64,000 nucleotides of DNA from Zygnema cylindricum (Eukaryota > Streptophyta > Zygnematophyceae > Zygnematales > Zygnemataceae): NCBI GenBank assembly GCA_037447655.1, contig JBBHKE010000584.1, positions 62,001 to 126,000 of the forward strand. Reading direction: 5' to 3'. A model generated the notes under the pieces. It did not search any database. It had not been told where the DNA came from and worked only from the letters and a program-made list of their open reading frames with translations. Shown one piece after another: positions 11,740-27,340 of the stretch. A program made the translations under genes and the position numbers. The number at the start of each line of letters is the position of its first letter. Positions within the stretch are counted from its first letter, which is position 1.

Positions 11740-14728
11740 CCTTGTTCCCCTGAACATCCTACGCACCCTCGTGCTCGTCGTCAACCGTCTCCGTCTAATT
11801 GGCAGTTTGTTCAACGCCTAGATGTTGTAGGGTGCTATCACTTGGGCTACCCGCGTCCGCGTCTCTACACCCGTATTCCCTATCATCGTAGAGAACCTAT
11901 CCAAACAGCTTTACATCTGCCTTTGGAGTTATTGGCTAGTGATGTTTATAATGAAGCGGCATGGCATTTACTATTCATGTTTCCACTTTGGGTTTTAATT
12001 TTGCCACCCTGAGGGGGAGCTAGTGTGAGCTCGTGAGACGAGAGCTCGATGTCAACTCTTTCTACAAGGCGATTGGGAGACTTTACAGCAAGAGCACACG
12101 GAACGAGTTATTGGCCTTTCCGTCTCACCTCCTCGTCGTCGCGCCCCATTACCAAGTACTACCGCTAGACTGCACCGAGCTGTCCTCTTTGGTCGTTCGG
12201 GTGAATTTTCTCGGGCCGCGCGAGCTCTTCGACCTTTCACACCCTCTCCCTCTTCAGAGGCAACTGTTGACGCATTGCGATTGTTGCATCCACCTGCACG
12301 TGACAACATCCTCTGATTATTTGATGGTCATGACCCTCTTGAATCGTTTCATTTGGATCGTGATGCCTTTACCAAGGCCCTCATCAAGTCCCCTCACCTT
12401 TCGGCGGGCGGTCCCTGAGGGATGGTTTATGAATTACTCCTTGACATCTTTCCACCTGTGACCCCATCACAAGGATTTGACCTCCTCTTTAAGGTAGTCT
12501 CGGGGATGGCACGTGGTCACATTCCCCTGAGTGTAGTCCCGCTTCTTTCTGCCGCTCGACTTGTGGCTGTTTTTAAGCCTGCTGGGGGGATTCGTCCAAT
12601 TGCTATTGGTGAAGTTTTGTACTGCTTGGTGGCTCGTGCTATTTGTATCCAACTCCAAGGAGCGTTTCACGACCATTTTTCGCCGCATCAATTTGGTTTT
12701 GCTACGAAGGGGGGTTGCGAGGCGGTTATACATGGCTTGTGAACTGTTTTGGATCTTCATCAAGATTGGGTGGTCCCTCAGGTTGATGTGGCTAACACTT
12801 TCAATACAATTGATTGTAATGCTATTTTGCGCGAACTACGACATGCACCTTCACCTATCAACCAATTGTTCCCTTTTGTTCGATTTTTTTATGCTCGGCC
12901 TAGCTCGCTACTCTTTCCTCTTGGGGGTCTGTTGGGTGATGTTGCCACTTTCGAGTCGGCAACCGGCACTCGCCAAGGTGATTCCTTAGGGGCACCTCTT
13001 TTTGCTCTTGCCCATCTTCAAGCAGTACGAGCGTCAGCTACGGCCTTCCCAGGTTGTTTATTTCCTTCAGTCGCGGATGACACGCATATCGTGGGTCCGC
13101 GAGATCAGGTTTTTTCTGCTTTCTCTCATTTTGCGGACCAACTTCATCGGATCGGGCTCTCTGTTAAACCATCTAGTGTGTGGCTTGTTGCCCACGCGTC
13201 TTGCATCTCACGGTGAGGGTATCAAGGCTATAGGCTGCCCTATTGGTGGTTCTTCTTTTGTCAACCAGGTGGTTGAGGATGCGCTAATGGAGGATATTTC
13301 TCACGGCGACGACCTCCCCAAGCTGTCGAATGCACAAGTGGCGTTTTCGATCTTGATCTGTTGTTTTGCACAGCGCCCTCTTTATCTTGCGCGGACTTTA
13401 CCACCCACGACTTGTTTTCTGTCTTCCCTTAAGGATTTTGACGACAAACTTTTGGGTGTGCTTCATCACCTCGTTGGTCGTGGGATTTTTGATTGTCCGG
13501 GGAAGGCACTCGCACGTCAACAAGCAAGCCTCCCAATTTCCAACGGCGGTATAGGTTTGATTTCCGTGGCCAAAGTTGCGCCAGCCGCGTATTTGGGTAG
13601 TTGGGCTTTGGTGGTTCCTACCATCACTTCTCGTTTCATTGTGGATAATATCCCCATTTTGGCGCAAGTTGTCACTAAGGTGGAAGACAGGCTATTTCCA
13701 TTTCACGAAGCTCTCCTTTCCGCTCCTGCGCTACTACCCCCGGACGCTCGACACCAAGTTCCACCTTTTCCTTCTCTCATGGTCGACACTAACTTCCAAC
13801 TTCAACAACGCATATCTGAGCAAGTAGCCGCCGTTGATTTTACAAACCTCTTAGAGGCGCAACGTTCTGCTCAAGCGCGTGCTTGTTTACGTTCGTGTTA
13901 TGGGCCTGGGCTGGTGCATGGCTACAAGCAACACCAACTTTTTCGACACTCCGTCTATCGTCTGACCAATTTACTTCTGCTCTACGCTTGCGGTTGGGTT
14001 TGCCTCACCCTCCGCTTTTGGGGAGGCCTCGCTGTGTTTGTAACCAAGTTATTGATGCTGAGGGAATCCATTTGCTTCGTTGCTCACATGGTGGGGAACG
14101 AATTGTCGCGCATGATTTGGTGCGAGATGCCATTGCTGCCATTACTGCCGAGGCGCGCTACACTGTCAAACGTGAGGTTTCTAATATACTTCCACCTCGG
14201 CCCCAATCTAAGGGTTCTTGCTGCCCTCTGGTTGACTTGGTTTATACTTCCACCTCGGCCCCAATCTAAGGGTTATTCCAGCCCTCGGGTTGACTTGGTT
14301 TTTCTTCATGGTGCTGGGAGGACGCTTGGCGATGTGGTCCTCACGAATCCAACCGGGACACATATTTCATCTCGCGCGGCTTCGCATTCAGGTGTGGCGG
14401 CTCGAGACGCAACGGCTTCAAAAGAACGAGACTACGCTCATCGAGACCCGTCGGACCAGTTTGTATTTTCGGTTCTTTGGACAAGTCTTTCGATGACTTC
14501 CTTCGACAATGTGCGCGAAGAACGTTTGAATCTCGGGGTCCACGGAGTCCTCCATCGAGTCTATTAGTTGCGTTTTACCATCAGCGTGTCTCAATTGCAC
14601 TTCAATGTGTGCAAGCGGCGGCTCTCCTTCGACGTAGCACACTTGCGGACGATCGGCGGGGTCTTCCAGACCTTCCGCCAATGGACCTTGTTCACATGCA
14701 TGATCTCTGCGGTTGTGGACCTTAGTTT
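11740..14728 (+). pseudogene. LINE reverse transcriptase / endonuclease, several frameshifts
   Basis: Pieces in all three frames read in order as one non-LTR polymerase. There is an N-terminal segment (EAAWHLLFMFPLWVL), a linker (FSRAARALRPF), then RPIAIGEVLYCLVARA. Motif A is DVANTFNTID (about 12784), motif B TGTRQGDSLGAPLFALA (about 12965) and motif C ADDTHIVG (about 13075). The C-terminus has CVCN...HLLRCSHGGE and a RVDLVFLHGAGRTLGDVV stretch, which resembles the Cys-His motif and PD-(D/E)XK nuclease of restriction-like-endonuclease LINEs. The nuclease assignment is inferred. A 58-bp tandem duplication (near 14190 and 14248) is one cause of the frame breaks. The copy cannot encode a working enzyme. 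Confidence 0.85.
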
Positions 14729-14913
14729 GCCTAAGGGTAGTCTAGTCTAGGTTTTTTCATTTTGTATGCGGTCTTAGTCAATTGTTTTGTTTTGGTTCTT
14801 TGGTCTTGTTAGTTTTGTCGTATTTATTTTTTGTTTTTAGGCGTAGATTACTTTTTTGTGACTCTTGTAGTCTCAAATGTTTTTTTTTGTCAGTTTTACC
14901 TTTTTGGTACTAA

Positions 14914-14945
14914 GATGGTTTTCCCATCGCAATTTTTGCAATAAA
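14914..14945 (+). other. LINE 3'-terminal hairpin and tail
   Basis: GATGG-TTTT-CCCATC forms a small stem-loop, followed by GCAATTTTTGCAATAAAA. The second LINE copy has an equivalent GATGG...CCATC hairpin at 52443-52457. This is a candidate site for recognition by the element's own reverse transcriptase. Confidence 0.65.
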
Positions 14946-15098
14946 ACATGTAAGAATAGCTTTAGCCAAAAAGATTTTGAATCAATGTGTTGATCCGATA
15001 CGTTAACCATTTTGTCCATCCGTACATCAATATATCCGTACCATCCGTACATCGTAATGCCCGTACATTCAAATAATTGCACATTCGTAATATTGTAT

Positions 15099-15100
<2 letters not shown>

Positions 15101-15142
<42 letters not shown>
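15101..15142. repeat. (AT)n microsatellite
   Basis: About 20 uninterrupted AT units. Confidence 0.97.
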
Positions 15143-15145
<3 letters not shown>

Positions 15146-16089
15146 TGTATTATTTTTTATACAATGTGTCGCTCCCGTGTAAACAAATATTTTAGATTGG
15201 ATGTGACTATAAAGTACGATGTGACTGATGTATTACAATATGTTTGCAAAAATATAGCATATTTTTATCAATTGACTTTTCGAAAGGCAAAATTGTAAAC
15301 AAATCGTATTGTCTTTTCGGAAATCTTTCAGAAACATTACAATAAGCAAACATAAGATTCACCTCAATTATGTGAAGCCCAATTTCTTAACCTTATTTAC
15401 ATTCTAACATTCTTAACTTGTATGTGTGTGTGTTTTTTTTTGTACAAATGTACACACATAGAAAGCAACTGCATACAAGAAAACCATGACGCTACAAAAT
15501 ATTAATCTAAAAAAAAATAAAAAAAAATAACAGGGATAAAAATATATACAAAAATATTCTTAGTGTGACGATTGTTTTAGTAAATAATATGTAACATAAT
15601 AACATTGTAATAATAATAATTATTATTATATTATACGTCTGGCCCAAATGATGAAGGCAGTCACTTACTAGCATTAGTATTTAAACATAAAAATAAATAA
15701 AAAGACAAATAAATAAAACATACAAAAAAAAAAAAAAAAAACTGAAGGAAGAGGTCCGGTTTGGAAACAGTTGACATCATTTTTCTGTTTTCATTCTCGT
15801 CAAAAAAGATTTTTGGTTTTTTTCAAATGTGACGTATGAAAAAAAAAACCGGGCACCAAAAAATTCAACACATGTTATGAAGATTTTTTTATTACATTGT
15901 GTACAAAAAAAAGGATTTCTTACAACATTTTATGAACAGAAAAACAAACTTTTACCAACCTCCGTGTGTCCAAGTTATCTTTTATTTTTTTTTCGAATAC
16001 TTTATTTTCGACCTTTTTTTTGGACTTTCATTCGTTTAATCTCCCACGATTTATTTACTTTTTTGTCTTTTTCCCACATCAAATTTTCC
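15143..16089. other. AT-rich stretch downstream of glyoxalase II
   Basis: Contains poly-A tracts and ATAATAATAATTATTATTATATTAT near 15607. It is the 3' flank of the minus-strand glyoxalase II gene. No other gene was found. Confidence 0.5.
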
Positions 16090-21210
<5,121 letters not shown>

Positions 21211-21277
21211 GATGCCACGTGTCAAAAAAGGACAAAACTAAGGGAAACACTATTTTGTCGCTTGCTGGTGTTCCTTG

Positions 21278-21390
21278 GGAGAGAGAGAGAGAGGGGGAGA
21301 CGGAGAGAGAGAGAGAGGGGAGAGGGAGAGAAGGAGAGAGGGAAAGAGCGAGAGAGGGAGAGAGGGAGAGGGAAAGAGGGAGAGAAGGGA
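21278..21390. repeat. GA microsatellite upstream of glyoxalase II
   Basis: GAGAGAGAGAGAGG-type tract. Open frames through it are translations of the repeat. Confidence 0.9.
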
Positions 21391-21633
21391 GATCAGACAA
21401 CGTTTCACTGTACGGAAAAGAATTACTGTTTTAAAGTATCCGTACAGGCTGCTGAAAAAAATCGCTACGAAATATAAAATAGAGAAGAAATAAAAAAATA
21501 AAAAAGAGATAACAAAAAAATGAAAAAAAATGAAAAGAAGAAAAGAAGACAAAAAGAAACGAGGGGTTAAAAAGATAAAAGAAAATTGACTAATAGCGAT
21601 TGGCTGTGTACTGTACTGTACTGTACTGTACTA

Positions 21634-21839
21634 CACCGTGAATCGTTAGTAGCCTTATGTACGCTATATCGGCACCCCAAAATTTTGACATTGATACCTT
21701 AAATATAATTAATTACACTATTTAAGTACGTGGACCATAATCTGCCACATCTCCTGGCACTAAATTATAATGAATGACGCTAATTTTTTCTTTACACTAA
21801 TAATTTCTATACGCTAATAAGTAATAACGATTCAAGGTG
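21634..21839. mobile_element. TA-flanked inverted-repeat element A (206 bp)
   Basis: It starts CACCGTGAATCGTTA and ends in the inverted TAACGATTCAAGGTG, with TA on each side (21632-21633 and 21840-21841). A near-identical copy is at 22933-23131. The TA flank suggests a Tc1/mariner-like target, but no transposase is present to confirm this. Confidence 0.8.
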
Positions 21840-21841
21840 TA

Positions 21842-22394
21842 CACCGTCAATCGCTATTAGAGTGTATAACGCCAATTCGGTGCCATTTTTTCAAAAAAAA
21901 AAACCCAAAATACAATCCATAATTCTATTTTTTCCATTATTATAATTAAGGTTTTTTTTTCAATTAGCGTTAATAATGGAAGTACACTGCGATGGAAATA
22001 GTGTGGCGTACGGACAGGATATTTCCGTACGAAATGGTACTTTTTGAATTACAAAGGCATAAAAAGACACTTAACATTATTGCGCACACATATGAATGTG
22101 CACTGGAAGAAAGAGATGCAAACTCGTCGACAAAAATCACGTTCTCATATGTTCGTCCGTCGACCGTGTGAACAGCGCGACGGCGTACAAATTGTTAGCC
22201 TTTGTACGAATACACATATTACTGTAGACATTGAAAGGACGGGGTATCTATTATTCAGGACAACCCAAATTACAGTTAGGGATTAATAAGTATATATCTT
22301 TATTTTCAAAAAAAAAAAAAACCCCGATTAGCGTTAATAACAAAAAAAAAAAATTACGCTATTTATTCCTTTACTCTAATAGCGATTGTCGGTG
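21842..22394. mobile_element. TA-flanked inverted-repeat element B (553 bp)
   Basis: Ends are CACCGTCAATCGCTATTAGAG and an inverted match ending GATTGTCGGTG, flanked by TA. It shares its left TA with element A and its right TA with element C. An inverted copy lies at 24775-25308. Confidence 0.85.
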
Positions 22395-22396
22395 TA

Positions 22397-22886
22397 CACC
22401 GTGAATCGCTATTACCGTAATAAAAAATATAGCGTAATGAAACAATTAGCGTACTTTACGGTAAATTGTGTTTATTCGGGTACACCATGATACTAATTTA
22501 TCATGTACTCTAATTTGTAAACTGCTTTGTAAAAATTTTCGGCACATAATATGTCCATACTAAAACATGTATATGTACGAAATTGTTCAAATCGTACGCC
22601 GTCGCGTTTTTTTGACATCTGCGTATCCCGTAAAATATTTACGCAATTATATATTATTATATTTTCTGTACTTTTAAATTTAAAAAGGTACGAAATAGTA
22701 CATATCTGACAGTCCGTACACCACACTATTTAAAAAGACACTAAATTACAGTTATGAACCGTATTGAGCGGGGGTACCTCAAATAACGTGCAAAAACATT
22801 TAGCGTACTTTATTCTATTTGAGAATTTGCCCCAAAAAAAGGGGTACCCCAATTAGCGTCATGTACGCTAATAGCGATTCACGGTG
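22397..22886. mobile_element. TA-flanked inverted-repeat element C (490 bp)
   Basis: It starts CACCGTGAATCGCTATTA and ends TAATAGCGATTCACGGTG, with TA at 22395-22396 and 22887-22888. The interior resembles B only near the ends and at the GTGTGGYGTACGGAC segment. Confidence 0.8.
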
Positions 22887-22932
22887 TACTGTACCGTAGG
22901 GTACTGTACCTTCCGATAAATAGAGTAGGGTA

Positions 22933-23131
22933 CACCGTGAATCGTTATTAGCCTTATGTACGCTATATCGGTACCCCAAAATTTTGACATTGATACCTTA
23001 AATATAATAAATTACACTATTTAAGGACGTGGACCATAATCTGCCACGTCTCCTGACACTAAGTTAGAATGAATGACGCTAATTTTTTCTTTACACTAAT
23101 CATTTCTATACGCTAATAACGATTCAAGGTG
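22933..23131. mobile_element. TA-flanked element D, close copy of A (199 bp)
   Basis: Same ends and interior as 21634-21839 with a few differences; flanked by TA at 22931-22932 and 23132-23133. Confidence 0.8.
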
Positions 23132-23179
23132 TACCTTCCAATAAATAGAGTCAGAAATTTGTTTATCTTATACCACCCG

Positions 23180-23250
23180 TGTACCAGTCGGAAAATGAAA
23201 CCGGATCTGCACCGTGGCAGGGTGCTATTCTACCACTAGACCACTGGTAC
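23180..23250 (-). tRNA. tRNA-Gly(GCC)-like sequence, probable pseudogene
   Basis: On the minus strand the 71-nt sequence has a perfect 7-bp acceptor stem (GTACCAG with CTGGTAC), the A-box-like TGGTCTAGTGGTAGAAT and an anticodon region CCTGCCACG with anticodon GCC, all as in eukaryotic tRNA-Gly. The T arm is damaged: the loop reads TTTCATT where TTCGATT is expected, and two T-stem pairs are lost. It is likely a pseudogene or the head of a tRNA-derived SINE. Confidence 0.7.
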
Positions 23251-23622
23251 TCACTTTTTAAAAGTTACAATATAATATTTAATAATTATTTAATTATATA
23301 GAAATATTATAGTATGCCTGGGTATATGGCTTAAATCCTATATGTACACCACAAATAACAATATACTTCCAAACTAATAGTTGCGCTCCTCAGGGCCAAT
23401 TTAAAAAATGCGCGAGTCGAATTTACGGCCACTCACAAATAGTCATGTGGCTGCTAAAAACAAAATGAAAAAAAAACCGGAATGAACAGGAATTATATGT
23501 AAAATATTTTTTCTCACCTGCTTTGTGACGACTGGTTACTTTTTTTTAACTTTTTCTTGGGATCAATTCCGGAATTTGGACGAACGACATTTCTCCAAAT
23601 AATAAATAAAAATGATAAAATG

Positions 23623-24408
23623 TAGTGTTGTGTATCGGTAAGGATTTACCGATAACCGATATGGACCTTTTTTCGGGTTCCCGATAATCGATATATTGGT
23701 ACGATATATCGACATCGGTCTTATCGCCGATAAGTAGCCGATAATATCAGGTACTTATCGGCGATAATGCCGATAACGATAACTATCGGCGATATCTGTA
23801 CGGACCGTACAGATAAATGTACGGCCTGTTCACGCAACTGTACGTCGTATTCCCCGGACGCGCAACGGACCCCCTTACTCCCGATTCCGGTAAAAAATCG
23901 CGAATTTTCCATCATTATTCCTAATTTAAGGGGGTTTTCAAAATTCCTGCTGCCAAAATTTTCAAAATATGGCGTCTGGAAATGGCGGCAGTCTGACAGG
24001 TGTGTTCGACTGCTTCTTTCAGTCTGTTCGTCTTTTTTTGGAAAAAGTTTGATTCAGAAATTTTACAATGTATTTTATTTTTTTCGTTTCGATAGTATAG
24101 TTTTATAACAATAAAGTATCAACTTATATTTGTCGACGTTTACGTGCAGCGCTGTCCGTAAAGATTTTCAGTTAAATAGATACGCGGAACAAATTCTTAT
24201 ACGTGGCATTCCACGCTATATAATGAAAATTATATAATACAGTATGTTATACAATACTATTGTATGCATACTATATTTTTAAAAAGTTATCGCCGATATG
24301 GAATTTGTTGGTCCCAGACCGATTTATCGGAACCTCTGACCTTTCGATAACCGATAACTATCGGTATCGGTGTTATCGCGATAAGTTTTTTACCGATACA
24401 CAACATTA
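23623..24408. mobile_element. hAT-type element with ATAAAATG duplication (786 bp)
   Basis: It starts TAGTGTTGTGTATCGGTAA and ends in the inverted TTACCGATACACAACATTA. Perfect 8-bp duplications ATAAAATG lie at 23615-23622 and 24409-24416. The interior holds GATAACCGATA repeats and no transposase. Confidence 0.9.
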
Positions 24409-24774
24409 ATAAAATGCTTTAATAGCACGTTGGCTCGTTTGGTGGGCCCGTTGCATTGACTGGGTCGTAGGATTTACCCCTCACAATTTGCCACGTGGCT
24501 CATAAAAGCGAAAATATAAATTTCCGGGAAGAACAAAAACACGTGAAAATAACTTTTCTTCCAAACAGTTTTACACGTCTCCACCTTTGGGGGTCAAATC
24601 CCAAATCGGACGAATCAAATTCCTTCTTGCGACGAGTAAAATAGTTTAATAAATTTATCACCTTTTTCAATTTGACCTATAATTTTCCTCTCCATAGATC
24701 ACACGCGCAGAAATATAAAAGGTCCGGCTGATCCCCGGTGGGTAGACCTATCATCGAGCTTTTGCAGAGGACTA

Positions 24775-25308
24775 CATGGTCAATCGCTATTAGAGTAAAG
24801 AAATAAATAGCATAAAAAAAATTAGTGTTATTAACACTAATCGGGATTTTTTTTTTTTTTTTTAAAAAATATATTAATTAATCCCTAACTATAATTTGGG
24901 TTGTCCTGACTAATAAATACCCGCCCTTTCAATGTCTACAGTAATATATGTATTCGTACAAAATCTCACAATTCGTACGTCGTCGCGCTGTTCACACAGT
25001 CGATGGACAAACATATGAGAACATGATTTTTGTCAACGAGTTTGCATCACCTTCTTCCAGTGCACACGCAATAATGTTAAGTGTCTTTTTATGCCTTTGT
25101 AATTCAAAAAGTACCATTTCGTACGGAAATATCCTGTCCGTACGCCACACTATTTCCATCGCAGTGTACTTCCATTATTAACGCTATTTGAAAAAAAAAC
25201 CTAATTAGAATAATGGAAAAAATAGAAATATGGATTGTATTTCGGGATTTTTTTTTTGAAAAAAAGGCACCGAATTGGCGTTATGTACTCTGATAGCGAT
25301 TGACGGTG
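24775..25308. mobile_element. TA-flanked element E, inverted copy of B (534 bp)
   Basis: Ends CATGGTCAATCGCTATTAGAG and CTCTGATAGCGATTGACGGTG, with TA at 24773-24774 and 25309-25310. The interior matches 21842-22394 in reverse orientation over nearly its full length. Confidence 0.85.
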
Positions 25309-25428
25309 TACAGTACTCCGCGAATCGTAATTAGAGTAAATTACTCTAATTCGGTCGCTCGAAATTTCGACTCTATGACATCAAATAGAGTAAACGATTC
25401 CATTTTTTTCATTATTCGAATTTAAGTA

Positions 25429-26314
25429 TGTTGAAAAGAGGTAATTAATAGTTCACTTGTCTATTTTAGTTTTACTTTAAAGAGAGAGAGTGAGGATCAA
25501 AGGCACGCCATGGCTGCCGCCATATTTGGAAAGTGGCAGATTTTGAAGTAGAGGATATTTTACTAAAATGTTGTTTATATCCGAATTTGAACCTGCAACT
25601 TTGAATTCTTTATAGTTGGGGGGCTTAACCATTAAGGCGCTACAAAACGATACACGTTACGGATTTTAAAGATATATAAACATTAACGCGACAGCTACTT
25701 AACACCAAACTAACGAAGAGGAACAATTCATGCACGTACGCGAATCTGAACCGTGAAAAATATGTTTTGATCGGACGGCCAACATTATAGCCGCCACCCA
25801 AAGTGAGCTTTTGGCGGCATTCGGAGATTGCGTCACGCGGTGCCACGTGGCGCCACATTATTTGATACCAGAGAAGATGGGAGGAGGAACCATGGCCTCG
25901 ATTTTGAAAGGTGCCACCTTGTAGACCATGTCGTAAAATGGACGTACCATAAGTACATCGCCCATTGTACCTTTTTGTACTATATAGTGTTCCTATTGGA
26001 ATAGGGTTTAGTAGTAGGTAGTCGTGTGTAGGCAGACGAAGACTTAATGATATTTAGGTAACTCTCTCTCAGAGAGCTTGTAAATATAAAGGTCATCTTT
26101 GACCAGCCATAACTTACTGTTCAGGGGAGCAAATTCACTGATTCTTTTTGCCTTTAACTCAAGGGAGTCTTCTCCTCACAGGGGTGAGGGTGGTCAGAAT
26201 ATTTGTGTGCCTGGGCGGCAATTATATAGTGGGAAAGTTGAAGGGGTAAATATTATCCTAGAAGCTTTACATAGGCTGCTCATTCTGTGGGTCAATGGAG
26301 ACCACAGAATTTCA
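25429..26314 (+). repeat. Copia 5' LTR (886 bp)
   Basis: TG...CA ends. It contains an antisense tRNA-like segment at about 25578-25643, and GTACTATATAGTG near 25978, which could be a TATA region. It aligns with 30328-31195. Confidence 0.93.
25578..25643 (-). other. tRNA-like segment inside the 5' LTR
   Basis: On the minus strand the segment has an A-box-like GCGCCTTAATGGTTAAG and a B-box-like GCAGGTTCAAATTC. The right LTR has the matching segment at 30472-30543 with TGCCTTAATGGTTAAGGCG and CGTTTAAACCCGG. A full cloverleaf does not form in either copy. Confidence 0.4.
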
Positions 26315-26315
26315 A

Positions 26316-26327
26316 GTTATGGGCCCA
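26316..26327 (+). other. Copia primer-binding site, initiator-tRNA anticodon-arm type
   Basis: GTTATGGGCCCA begins one base after the left LTR. It is the exact complement of the anticodon arm of eukaryotic initiator tRNA-Met (UGGGCCCAUAAC). The copia and Ty5 group primes from such a cleaved half-tRNA rather than from a tRNA 3' end. Confidence 0.8.
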
Positions 26328-26375
26328 CCCTCTAGGGTGCCCATATTTGATGGATAAGACTTTTTATATTGGGAA

Positions 26376-27340
26376 ATGATGATGGAGGGAGAACTATTTG
26401 AGAAGCATCTATGGGGCATAGTGTTTAGACAAATTCGATGCCCACCTCCACTTGGGATTGGAGGGACATGTTTTTCTGGCACCTCCGCCACTACACTAGC
26501 CAGAACAGCTGCCATCATCATCAAGGATGAAGATGAGGAAGGAGAGGAGATTCTCATGGAAGGAGAAAAGGGAGGAGTTGCAACTCAAGTGACACCATTG
26601 TTGAAGGCGATACCGGCAGCAACACCACCAACAGTGGTGATAAGGGTTCAGACCGACAAATGAGAGTATGAAAAGTGGAACTACAAAGACAAGGTTGCTA
26701 AGCTCTTAATTCTTAAAAGTGTAGCAAAGGGCATTGCCATTCCCCTTATGCATGTCAAATCTTCATCTCAGATTTAGATATCACTAGTTAACAAATATAA
26801 GAGTGGATCATTGCAACAACAAGAGTTGGCAAAAAATATGATTGCTGCTTATACTTATAAGGGGGGAAGCATGAATAATTATTGCAATGATTTAGGAGCA
26901 TTGTTTGGAGAGCTAGAAAGTGTAGGTAACTCATAGTCTGAGAGACAAAGAGTGAACACATTAATGATGAAACTACTTGAAGAGTATGAGAATATCATTA
27001 ACCAATTGCAGGACATAGGAGATAACAATTGGAATTGGGATAACACAGTGGGAATGATTTTAGTAAAAGAAAGCACCATAGAGCTTAGGAGAGGGAGTCC
27101 AAGTGTTTAAGCATTGTCTGCAGGAGCTGATTAGCGAAAGCCTGATGAGGAGAGAGGGAAAGATCCCTATCGAAAATTTGGTGGAATAGGACAAGGAGGT
27201 GCAGATCTGATAGACAGGGAAGAGGAACTTCTCGAGGAGGATTATGTCACTTGTGCAAGAAATCGGGACACTATATGGCAAATTGTGTCAAACTTGGAGA
27301 TCTTCGACTGAAAGATGGACAGGGAACCTCAAAGGATGGA
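26376..27340 (+). pseudogene. Copia gag region with zinc knuckle
   Basis: Frame fragments read through stops at about 26661 (TGA), 26776 (TAG) and 26935 (TAG). They include YEKWNYKDKVAKLLIL and LLEEYENIINQL, typical of copia gag. After a frameshift near 27200 a CX2CX4HX4C zinc knuckle is intact (CHLCKKSGHYMANC, about 27247-27290). It would form the nucleocapsid part of the particle. Confidence 0.8.

Larger units (their letters stand above)
10130..14945 (+). mobile_element. Degraded LINE (non-LTR retrotransposon)
   Basis: The element consists of a repeated 5' region (10130-11100), an ORF1-like frame (11121-11633), a frameshifted reverse transcriptase/endonuclease region (11740-14728) and a 3' tail with a small hairpin near 14914-14928. 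The same 3' tail occurs at a second copy ending near 52475. The 5' boundary is inferred from the start of the monomer repeats and is uncertain. No flanking duplication was identified. Confidence 0.85.
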
